Assembly: GCA_007130545.1 (NCBI GenBank)
Contig: SLSG01000251.1
Location: 1-10,777 of the forward strand
Length of the DNA: 10,777 nucleotides
Source of the DNA: Bacteroidales bacterium
Lineage (GTDB): Bacteria; Bacteroidota; Bacteroidia; Bacteroidales; UBA7960
Direction: 5' to 3'
A model generated the notes under the pieces. It was not told where the DNA came from. It saw only the letters and a list, made by a program, of their open reading frames with translations, and searched no databases. A program made the position numbers and the translations under genes. Shown here in pieces: positions 6,135 through 10,777 of the stretch (positions are counted from its first letter, which is position 1; each line of letters opens with the position of its first letter).

Positions 6135-6419
6135 ATGAAAACCAGAATCATCATAACCGCCGCCTTTATTATACTGGGAACGATTGCCCAGGCAGCCGCC
6201 CCCAAAAGAACCCTGACAGTATACACCACTCTTGGAAAAGCCCTGAGCATGCCGGTCGTTGTGGAAGAGGCAGTAGAAACCCTTCCCTTTGCAGTGGAGG
6301 AGGTCACCAATAACCGCCGCCACAACCAAACAACCGTGGCCTTCGATGTTTCAGCCTTGAGCAAACCCGAAGCAGAAGTCAACGATGTTCCTTGCGAACT
6401 TCGTCACCTGATCAAGTAA
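6135..6419 (+). CDS. Small exported protein with repeated VxxLPxxV motif, unknown function
   Basis: This gives 94 residues from ATG 6135. The frame is open back to 6045, but that part overlaps the promoter and an A-rich leader. Residues 1-20 are a signal peptide (MKTRIIITAAFIILGTIAQA), leaving a mature protein of about 74 residues. The mature part has two copies of a short motif with identical spacing: V47-E-T-L-P51-F-A-V54-E-E-V57 and V82-N-D-V-P86-C-E-L89-R-H-L92. Each is preceded by acidic residues (EEA and EAE), and a basic/polar linker (NNRRHNQTTVAFDVSALSK) separates them. I recognise no named domain, and there is one Cys (87). The gene stands alone between two strong terminators, behind a sigma-54-like promoter, so it is an independently regulated single-gene unit. 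From memory, short exported proteins with paired acidic-x-[LI]-P motifs occur in multiple copies in marine Bacteroidota; a database search is needed to confirm a link. Function is unknown. Confidence 0.75.
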   Translation: MKTRIIITAAFIILGTIAQAAAPKRTLTVYTTLGKALSMPVVVEEAVETLPFAVEEVTNNRRHNQTTVAFDVSALSKPEAEVNDVPCELRHLIK

Positions 6420-6502
6420 CCAAATAACCCCAATAAGAGAAAGCAACCCGAAAACAAGTTCTTTTTTCCTCAATTTCCCTCTATTTTCTCGTGTTTTGGT
6501 TT

Positions 6503-6537
6503 CCAGGTCTTGCACCCTCGCAAGACCTGGTTTTTTT
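6503..6537 (+). terminator. Strong intrinsic terminator after the 94-aa protein gene
   Basis: CCAGGTCTTGC (6503-6513) and GCAAGACCTGG (6520-6530) form a perfect 11-base stem with a 6-base loop, followed by seven T residues (6531-6537). The last T bases run straight into the next promoter box (TATCTTTG, 6537-6544). The 83 bases between the stop codon and the stem show no other structure I can support. Confidence 0.9.
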
Positions 6538-6544
6538 ATCTTTG
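6537..6544 (+). promoter_or_regulatory. -7 promoter box for the polysaccharide deacetylase
   Basis: TATCTTTG matches TAnnTTTG exactly and shares its first base with the T-run of the preceding terminator. A TTG at 6510-6512, inside the terminator stem, is 24 bases upstream, longer than the usual -33 spacing. The predicted start near 6548 gives a leader of about 28 bases to ATG 6576 or 52 bases to ATG 6600. Confidence 0.5.
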
Positions 6545-6550
6545 TCCCAA

Positions 6551-6611
6551 CCGTGCCTTGATCCATGCCGTGCATATGGTCCATAACCCTGCCGTGCCCA
6601 TGATCCATAAC
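6551..6611 (+). repeat. Imperfect direct repeats around the deacetylase start (24-base period)
   Basis: CCGTGC recurs at 6551, 6568 and 6592. The second and third copies have a 24-base period: CCGTGCATATGGTCCATAAC (6568-6587) against CCGTGCCCATGATCCATAAC (6592-6611) match at 17 of 20 positions. The first copy (6551-6567) is shorter and lacks the ATAAC end. Because 24 is a multiple of three, the duplication is in frame and supplies two possible start codons, at 6576 (MVHN) and 6600 (MIHN). Confidence 0.7.
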
Positions 6612-7229
6612 ATCCCAAAACCTATTCGCAGGCTGACCAGTTCCTGGCTTACCTGGGAAATGCCCCCGGGAGGCAAAACCATTTACCTGACATTTGACGA
6701 CGGACCGGATCCGCAAGTCACTCCCCGCGTGGCACAAACCCTGGCGGAATACGATGCACGGGCCACCTTTTTCGTTTCTGGCAGCAAAGCCCGCGTCCAT
6801 CCCCGTATCGTGGACATGCTGACCGATGCCGGACATGCCCTTGGAAACCATGGCTTCGATCACCTGCGGGGTTTTTGGACGCCTGCTTCAGAATATTTGG
6901 CGGATGTGCAAAAATGTGCCGGGGTCGTACCTTCGCGGCTCTTCAGGCCACCCTATGGAAGCCTTCGTCCGGGACTTGTAAGGCGACTAAGAAAAAAGGG
7001 GTACGAGATCTGCATGTGGTCGGTGACCAGCCGGGATTACGACCCCCGCATGTCGCCCGGCCAATGCCTTGACCACTGCCTTCGGAGGTCAGTGGACGGT
7101 TCGGTGCTGTTGTTCCACGACACCCCCCTGGCGGCCCGCAATATCCTGTATGCCTTGCCCCGCCTGCTGGAGCATTTTTCTGCCAAAGGATTCAGGTTTC
7201 AGGCATGGACCCGGGAGTGGGTCCGTTGA
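6600..7229 (+). CDS. Polysaccharide deacetylase (CE4/NodB family)
   Basis: CE4 enzymes remove N- or O-acetyl groups from sugars such as those of peptidoglycan, chitin oligomers or capsule, using one divalent metal. From ATG 6600 the protein has 209 residues. Motif 1 is TFDDGP (31-36) with base Asp33 and metal ligand Asp34. Motif 2 is NHGFDH (83-88) with metal ligands His84 and His88; Gly replaces the more common Ser/Thr. Motif 3 is RPPYG (116-120), motif 4 is WSVTSRDYDP (140-149), and motif 5 is LLFHD (170-174). All catalytic positions are intact. Size and layout match the short Bacteroidota NodB-only form. No signal peptide is visible, so the site of action is unclear. ATG 6576 in the same frame would add eight residues (MVHNPAVP); the farther upstream open frame starts inside the terminator and is rejected. 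The lipoprotein gene begins 46 bases downstream without a terminator between them. Confidence 0.92.
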   Translation: MIHNIPKPIRRLTSSWLTWEMPPGGKTIYLTFDDGPDPQVTPRVAQTLAEYDARATFFVSGSKARVHPRIVDMLTDAGHALGNHGFDHLRGFWTPASEYLADVQKCAGVVPSRLFRPPYGSLRPGLVRRLRKKGYEICMWSVTSRDYDPRMSPGQCLDHCLRRSVDGSVLLFHDTPLAARNILYALPRLLEHFSAKGFRFQAWTREWVR

Positions 7230-7260
7230 GCATTTGGCCTGCAGAGTCTTCAAATAATTG

Positions 7261-7268
7261 TAATTTTG
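7261..7268 (+). promoter_or_regulatory. -7 promoter box before the Ig-like lipoprotein gene
   Basis: TAATTTTG matches TAnnTTTG. A TTTG at 7233-7236 lies 24 bases upstream, longer than usual. The predicted start near 7272 is only about 4 bases before ATG 7276, so translation from 7276 would be nearly leaderless. A start at ATG 7315 would have a normal leader of about 43 bases. The deacetylase and lipoprotein may still be partly co-transcribed. Confidence 0.45.
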
Positions 7269-7275
7269 GATCACC

Positions 7276-9249
7276 ATGGGCACAACCAAATACGCTGATA
7301 TTTCTTACCGTCGGATGGGCCTGCTTTTTTTCCGTCGGATGGGCCTGCTTGCCATTGTCCTGCTGTTCTACGCATGTGCCAATGTGGTGTCCCCGACCGG
7401 GGGGCCGCGGGATGAGGATCCGCCGGTTGTGGTGCGAAGCGAACCCCCGAATTATTCAGCCAATTTCTATGGCGGAGAGGTGCGCATTTTTTTTGACGAA
7501 TTCGTGGAGCTGCGGAATGTGCGCCAACAGCTTATGATCTCCCCGCCACTGGAAAAAGTGCCTGACTTCAGGGTCAGGGGAAGGTCGCTCGTGTTTGACA
7601 CGGGGACGGACCTCCGGGAAAACACCACCTATTCCATATTCCTGGGGGATGCAATACGTGATATCACGGAAGGCAATGCCATCCCGAACTTCAGCTTTGT
7701 TTTTTCAACCGGGGATTATGTGGACTCCCTTTCGGTCAGGGGAAAGGTATTGGATGCCTTTACCCTGGAACCGGTTAAGGATGTCTTTGTGATGATGTAT
7801 GACCGGATCATCGACTCCATCCCTTACCTGGAACGGCCGGTTTATCTGGCCAAGACAGGGGAGGAGGGACAGTTTCGGATCGGCAACATGCGGGAAGGGG
7901 ATTATCTGATGTTCGCACTGGTAGACAACAATGCCAACTACCTTTATGACCTGCCCGAGGAAAAGATCGCCTTTATTGACAGCCTGGTCCGACCGGAATT
8001 TGTGCCCCCTCCGGCCCCCCCTGCCGGACCTGCGGACCCCCGTGATATCCCCGATGATACTGGTGGCGACGGACCTGCGGACCCCCGTGATATCCCCGAT
8101 GACACTGGTGGCGCAAGCCCTGCGGACCCCCGTGATATCCCCGATGATACTGGTGGCGCAAGCCCTGCGGACCCCCGTGGTGCCGGGCCGGACCAACCGG
8201 AAGGGGAGCCTGAAACTGCTGAAACCGGGGAGCCGGAAGAACCGGAAGGCTTGCCTGACAGCCCCGCTCCCGGATTGCGGGAGCAACCGACCTCTTACAC
8301 CCTCTACCTGTTTCAGGAAGCCGATACCGTGCAGCGTATCACTGGTGCCGAGGCCATACGTGCGGGACGGGTGCGTATAACCTTCCGCTTGCCTTTTGAC
8401 TCTTTGGTGGTAAGGGATGTCAGGCAGGAACTGGCTGCCGACTGGAACATCACGGAAAAAAATCCCGGACGGGACACACTGACGCTGTGGTTGAGGGACC
8501 CTCAGCCCGACTCGCTCTTCCTGGAGGTCAGCGACCGGGGCCGGGTGCTGGATACCCTGAAATTGTCTGCACGCCCGCGACCGGCAAGGGGTCGGACTGA
8601 CCCGGAAGTGGTAGTGCAGTTGCCGGAATTGCAGCTGACCATGGAAGCGCTTCGAAGGAATACCTGGCCATACTACCGGCCTGTGAGCTTTCGGGCCTCG
8701 GCCCCGGTAGACAGTGTGGACGCGGCAAGGATCAGCATCTGGAAAAATGATTCCATCCCGCTGGAAGCCCGGTTTACCACCGTGGACCCCGTAAGGCGCA
8801 ATTTCCAACTGGACCTGGAACCGGAAGAGGAACAGAAGTACACCCTGGAGTTTCTGCCGGGCGCTGTCACCGATATTTATGGAGCCACCCATGATACGAT
8901 CAGCTGGTCATTTACCACTACGTCGGAGGCCGACTATGGGAAGCTGATAATGAATATTATTCTGCCGGATGAGGGGGCGAATGAGCCCCAGTATATTCTG
9001 CAGCTGTTGAACCAGAATGGAAGGCTTCTGCAGGAGAAGATCATCACAGAGGACGGACAGTACCGTTTTCCAAACCTCGATGCGGGGAATTACGGCCTCA
9101 GGCTGATCGGTGACCGGAATAGCAATGGGAAGTGGGATCCCGGCATCTATTTAAAAGGTATTCTGCCCGAGCCGGTATACATGTATCCAGGACAGTTGCA
9201 GGTGCGGCAAAACTGGGAATTGGAAATGCCCTGGCAACCCACAAGATAA
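7276..9249 (+). CDS. Ig-like (Big_5) envelope lipoprotein with Asp-Pro tandem repeats
   Basis: This gives 657 residues from ATG 7276; ATG 7315 and 7339 are in-frame alternatives. A lipoprotein signal ends LLFYAC, with Cys34 as the lipidated residue, followed by ANVVSPTGGPRDEDPP. The SPTGGP(R/K)D-x-x-PP start is characteristic of a conserved Bacteroidota lipoprotein family. Residues about 48-145 are a Big_5/SbsA Ig-like domain (VRIFFDEFVELRNV, NTTYSIFLGDAIRDITEGN, FVFSTGD). Residues 152-235 resemble a carboxypeptidase-regulatory-like beta sandwich (VRGKVLDAFTLEPVKDVFV, FRIGNMREGDYLMFALVD). Residues 243-330 are a Pro/Asp/Glu-rich linker with three 15-residue repeats plus a partial fourth. The rest holds further beta domains and a conserved end (YGLRLIGDRNSNGKWDPG, LPEPVYMYPGQLQV, WELEMPW). 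The family is usually shorter; the linker accounts for the extra length. Lipidation suggests outer-membrane anchoring. Specific function is unknown; a structural or scaffold role is inference. Confidence 0.9.
   Translation: MGTTKYADISYRRMGLLFFRRMGLLAIVLLFYACANVVSPTGGPRDEDPPVVVRSEPPNYSANFYGGEVRIFFDEFVELRNVRQQLMISPPLEKVPDFRVRGRSLVFDTGTDLRENTTYSIFLGDAIRDITEGNAIPNFSFVFSTGDYVDSLSVRGKVLDAFTLEPVKDVFVMMYDRIIDSIPYLERPVYLAKTGEEGQFRIGNMREGDYLMFALVDNNANYLYDLPEEKIAFIDSLVRPEFVPPPAPPAGPADPRDIPDDTGGDGPADPRDIPDDTGGASPADPRDIPDDTGGASPADPRGAGPDQPEGEPETAETGEPEEPEGLPDSPAPGLREQPTSYTLYLFQEADTVQRITGAEAIRAGRVRITFRLPFDSLVVRDVRQELAADWNITEKNPGRDTLTLWLRDPQPDSLFLEVSDRGRVLDTLKLSARPRPARGRTDPEVVVQLPELQLTMEALRRNTWPYYRPVSFRASAPVDSVDAARISIWKNDSIPLEARFTTVDPVRRNFQLDLEPEEEQKYTLEFLPGAVTDIYGATHDTISWSFTTTSEADYGKLIMNIILPDEGANEPQYILQLLNQNGRLLQEKIITEDGQYRFPNLDAGNYGLRLIGDRNSNGKWDPGIYLKGILPEPVYMYPGQLQVRQNWELEMPWQPTR
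7308..7350 (+). repeat. 24-base-period direct repeat in the lipoprotein signal sequence
   Basis: CCGTCGGATGGGCCTGCTT occurs at 7308-7326 and again, identically, at 7332-7350. The period is 24 bases, so reading frame is kept. Each copy contains an ATG (7315 and 7339) and encodes RRMGLL. The product therefore reads RRMGLLFFRRMGLLAIVLLFYAC before the lipobox, and without one copy the signal peptide would be a shorter, ordinary one. Confidence 0.85.
8029..8180 (+). repeat. 45-base coding tandem repeat, about 3.4 copies
   Basis: Units start at 8029, 8074 and 8119 with a truncated fourth at 8164. Each begins CCTGCGGACCCCCGTGATAT and encodes PADPRDIPDDTGG plus DG or AS. Units 2 and 3 differ at a single visible position (GACACT or GATACT), and unit 1 differs mainly in its last six bases. 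The near identity at DNA level, including synonymous positions, implies recent duplication. The array is in frame (residues 252-302) and forms an acidic, proline-rich linker between two beta domains. Confidence 0.95.
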
Positions 9250-9272
9250 ACCGGAATTTTGCTTGTAAATCT

Positions 9273-9302
9273 TTTGCAAGCCGTTAAAATAGTTTAACTT
9301 TG
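9273..9302 (+). promoter_or_regulatory. Bacteroidota-type promoter for the mce operon
   Basis: TTTG (9273-9276) and TAACTTTG (9295-9302) are separated by 18 bases and match both consensus elements. The predicted start is near 9307, giving a leader of about 45 bases that contains the palindrome at 9321-9338. This is among the best promoter matches in the window. Confidence 0.65.
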
Positions 9303-9320
9303 CCCAAAATTTTCCTTGAT

Positions 9321-9338
9321 TTGTTAATTTTTTAACAA
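9321..9338. repeat. Perfect inverted repeat in the mce leader
   Basis: TTGTTAA (9321-9327) and TTAACAA (9332-9338) are perfect inverted repeats around TTTT. The site lies 13 bases before the mce ATG and about 15 bases after the predicted transcription start. It could be an operator for a dimeric regulator or a weak RNA hairpin; the AT-only stem makes a DNA-binding site somewhat more plausible than a stable RNA structure. Confidence 0.6.
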
Positions 9339-9351
9339 CCCTGAAGCAGGT

Positions 9352-9765
9352 ATGAATATTACACACATCGAACACATTGGCATCGCGGTTTCGAACCTGG
9401 AAGAATCCATCAGGTATTATGAGGATGTACTCGGACTGAAATGCTATGCCGTTGAAGAGGTAAAGGACCAAAAGGTGAAAACGGCTTTTTTCATGGTCGG
9501 ACAAACCAAGCTTGAGCTTCTGGAGTCGACTGACCCGGAAGGACCGATCGGCAAATTCATTGAGAAAAAGGGACAGGGTGTTCACCACCTGGCCTTTGCG
9601 GTGGATGGCATAGAGGGAGCACTTTCTGAAGTGGAAGCCAAGGGAGTCCAGCTGATTGACAAAGCTCCCCGCAAGGGTGCAGAAGGACTTGACATCGCTT
9701 TCCTCCATCCGAAATACACCCATGGGGTGTTGATGGAATTTTGTGAAAATAAAAATAAATCCTAA
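9352..9765 (+). CDS. mce: Methylmalonyl-CoA epimerase (VOC fold)
   Basis: Mce interconverts the (R) and (S) forms of methylmalonyl-CoA, linking methylmalonyl-CoA mutase with the carboxyltransferase or decarboxylase step between succinate and propionate. It is a cytosolic metal enzyme. The 137 residues form two VOC (glyoxalase-like) beta-alpha-beta-beta-beta halves. The first begins MNITHIEHIGIAVSNLEESI, with metal-binding His8. The second begins GQGVHHLAFAVDGIEGAL, with ligand His at 78/79, and continues to HPKYTHGVLMEF with ligand Glu129. TKLELLE (52-58) covers the remaining metal/catalytic region. Length is typical for the family. The start at ATG 9352 is the only sensible one, 50 bases after a good promoter box. 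The gene is followed after 12 bases by the carboxyltransferase gene, the usual Bacteroidota arrangement and the best support for this function over other VOC enzymes. Confidence 0.92.
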   Translation: MNITHIEHIGIAVSNLEESIRYYEDVLGLKCYAVEEVKDQKVKTAFFMVGQTKLELLESTDPEGPIGKFIEKKGQGVHHLAFAVDGIEGALSEVEAKGVQLIDKAPRKGAEGLDIAFLHPKYTHGVLMEFCENKNKS

Positions 9766-9777
9766 AATCAACCTTGT

Positions 9778-10777
9778 ATGGCTTTTGAACATAAGATCAA
9801 GGAATTGCTTGAAAAGCGGGAGCTTGCCAAATTGGGCGGGGGACAAAAACGTATTGACGCCCAGCACCAGCGTGGCAAACTGACTGCCCGTGAGCGGATC
9901 GAATTGTTGCTGGACGAAGGGAGCTTTGAAGAATTCGGCATGTTCGTGACCCATCGGTGCACGGACTTTGGACTGGATAAGCAGCATTATTATTCTGACG
10001 GGGTCGTGACCGGCTACGGAACGGTGGATGGCAGACTGATTTATGTGTTTGCGCAGGACTTTACCGTGTTCGGCGGATCCCTCTCCCTGGCCTATGCAGA
10101 AAAGATATGCAAGCTGATGGACAAGGCCATGAAGGTTGGGGCGCCGGTTGTCGGACTGAATGACAGTGGCGGGGCGCGTATACAGGATGGCGTGAATAGC
10201 CTGGCCGGCTATGCCGAGATCTTCCAGCGGAACATCATGGCCTCGGGGGTGATTCCCCAGATCAGCGGAGTTTTTGGGCCCTGTGCCGGGGGCGCCGTCT
10301 ATTCACCGGCACTGACCGACTTTACGCTGATGACCAAGAATACCAGCTATATGTTCGTTACGGGTCCGAAGGTGGTAAAAACAGTCACCGGAGAGGTGAT
10401 CACCGAAGAAGACCTTGGGGGAGCCATGGCCCATGGCACCAAATCAGGGGTGACCCATTTCGTGGCTGAGGACGAACAAGAGGGGATCATGCTGATCCGC
10501 AAGCTGCTGAGCTTTTTGCCGCAGAACAACCTGGAGGATCCGCCGCTGGATTCCTGCGATGACCCCATCGATCGCCTGGAAGACACGCTCAACGGCATCA
10601 TTCCTGCTAACCCGAACAAGCCGTACAACGTCAAGGATGTCATCTATGCGGTGACTGACTACAATGAGTTTCTGGAGGTTCAGCGCCATTTCGCCCCCAA
10701 TATTGTTACCGGATTTGCCCGTTTCAATGGCATGCCCGTGGGAATCGTGGCCAACCAGCCAAACTACCTGGCCGGAG
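9778..10777 (+). CDS. Acyl-CoA carboxyltransferase: methylmalonyl-CoA decarboxylase alpha / propionyl-CoA carboxylase beta (3' end beyond window)
   Basis: Translating from ATG 9778 gives 333 uninterrupted residues to the window end; the family is about 515 residues, so roughly the last third is missing. It starts MAFEHKIKELLEKRELAKLG and then GKLTARERIELLLDEGSFEE, the classic N-terminus of biotin-dependent carboxyltransferases. Further blocks are VYGF-like FAQDFTVFGGSLSLAYAEKI, the oxyanion segment LNDSGGARIQDGVNSLAGYA, GVFGPCAGGAVYSPALTDF, and MFVTGPKVVKTVTGEVITEE. These read as the MmdA/PccB/transcarboxylase 12S family that acts on methylmalonyl-CoA or propionyl-CoA. Whether it works as sodium-pumping decarboxylase, carboxylase or transcarboxylase depends on partner subunits (biotin carrier, OadB-like beta, biotin carboxylase) that would lie downstream. 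It sits 12 bases after mce in the same operon. mmdA is the likely symbol if decarboxylase partners follow. Confidence 0.93.
   Translation, partial: MAFEHKIKELLEKRELAKLGGGQKRIDAQHQRGKLTARERIELLLDEGSFEEFGMFVTHRCTDFGLDKQHYYSDGVVTGYGTVDGRLIYVFAQDFTVFGGSLSLAYAEKICKLMDKAMKVGAPVVGLNDSGGARIQDGVNSLAGYAEIFQRNIMASGVIPQISGVFGPCAGGAVYSPALTDFTLMTKNTSYMFVTGPKVVKTVTGEVITEEDLGGAMAHGTKSGVTHFVAEDEQEGIMLIRKLLSFLPQNNLEDPPLDSCDDPIDRLEDTLNGIIPANPNKPYNVKDVIYAVTDYNEFLEVQRHFAPNIVTGFARFNGMPVGIVANQPNYLAG

Noticed and set aside
8029..8180. CRISPR-like array
   Set aside because: The 45-base units are contiguous, with no unique spacers. They encode an in-frame peptide repeat and have no neighbouring cas genes.
7931..8380. 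149-codon plus-strand frame inside the lipoprotein
   Set aside because: It is a shifted reading of the 45-base repeats; 45 is a multiple of three, so all frames through the array stay open.
7705..8892. 395-codon open frame antisense to the lipoprotein
   Set aside because: It mirrors the coding repeats (giving GVRRACATSIIGDIT-like copies) and has no family resemblance. The plus-strand protein has clear conserved blocks across the same interval.
9252..9282. GCTTG...CAAGC as a terminator for the lipoprotein gene
   Set aside because: The stem is only five pairs with a long AT-rich loop and no T-run after it, and it overlaps the mce promoter elements.
9151..9987. 278-codon minus-strand open frame spanning the lipoprotein end, mce and the carboxyltransferase start
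   Set aside because: It crosses a promoter and three well-supported genes, and its translation shows no recognisable domain.

Overview
The window reads as chromosomal DNA of a Bacteroidota species, probably a Bacteroidales/Marinilabiliales-like marine, sediment or gut anaerobe. Three things point there. Candidate promoters are of the Bacteroidota type (TAnnTTTG near -7, TTG or TTTG about 18-22 bases upstream), and start codons mostly lack Shine-Dalgarno sequences. Several proteins belong to families typical of the phylum: the SPTGGP-type Ig-like lipoprotein, the CBS-ACT protein and the short secreted proteins. The right end carries a methylmalonyl-CoA epimerase/carboxyltransferase pair, as used in the succinate-propionate pathway. 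The species cannot be named from sequence alone.

Layout. 1-436 (minus) is the 5' part of pdxJ (vitamin B6 synthesis). 437-1654 is visibly more AT-rich and holds two small secreted-protein genes on the plus strand: a 201-aa beta-sandwich-like protein with a sorting-signal-like C-terminus, and a 116-aa lipocalin-like protein. 1678-1873 is a complete minus-strand transcription unit for tRNA-Gly(CCC) with its own promoter box and terminator. 1933-5879 is a plus-strand run of a CBS-ACT protein, an SLC45/sucrose-type MFS permease with an unusual central insertion, and malQ (4-alpha-glucanotransferase), closed by a strong terminator at 5941-5988. 6057-6537 is a monocistronic unit for an unknown 94-aa exported protein, with a sigma-54-like promoter and its own terminator. 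6537-9249 holds a CE4 polysaccharide deacetylase and a large Ig-like lipoprotein with coding tandem repeats. 9273-10777 is the start of a propionate-pathway operon: a good promoter, a palindrome in the leader, mce, then a carboxyltransferase gene cut by the window end.

Functional picture. The permease and MalQ are spaced as an operon and would fit uptake and disproportionation of maltose or maltodextrin; the substrate is inferred. The deacetylase and lipoprotein suggest cell-envelope work. Mce with the carboxyltransferase interconverts methylmalonyl-CoA and propionyl-CoA.

Most of the window is ordinary housekeeping DNA. The parts most worth a second look are the AT-rich secreted-protein pair, the 94-aa protein with its repeated V-x-x-[LV]-P motif and sigma-54-like promoter, and three in-frame coding repeats in adjacent genes (6551-8180), two of which duplicate a potential start codon. 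I did not find a CRISPR array, transposase, integrase, toxin-antitoxin pair or recognisable defence system.
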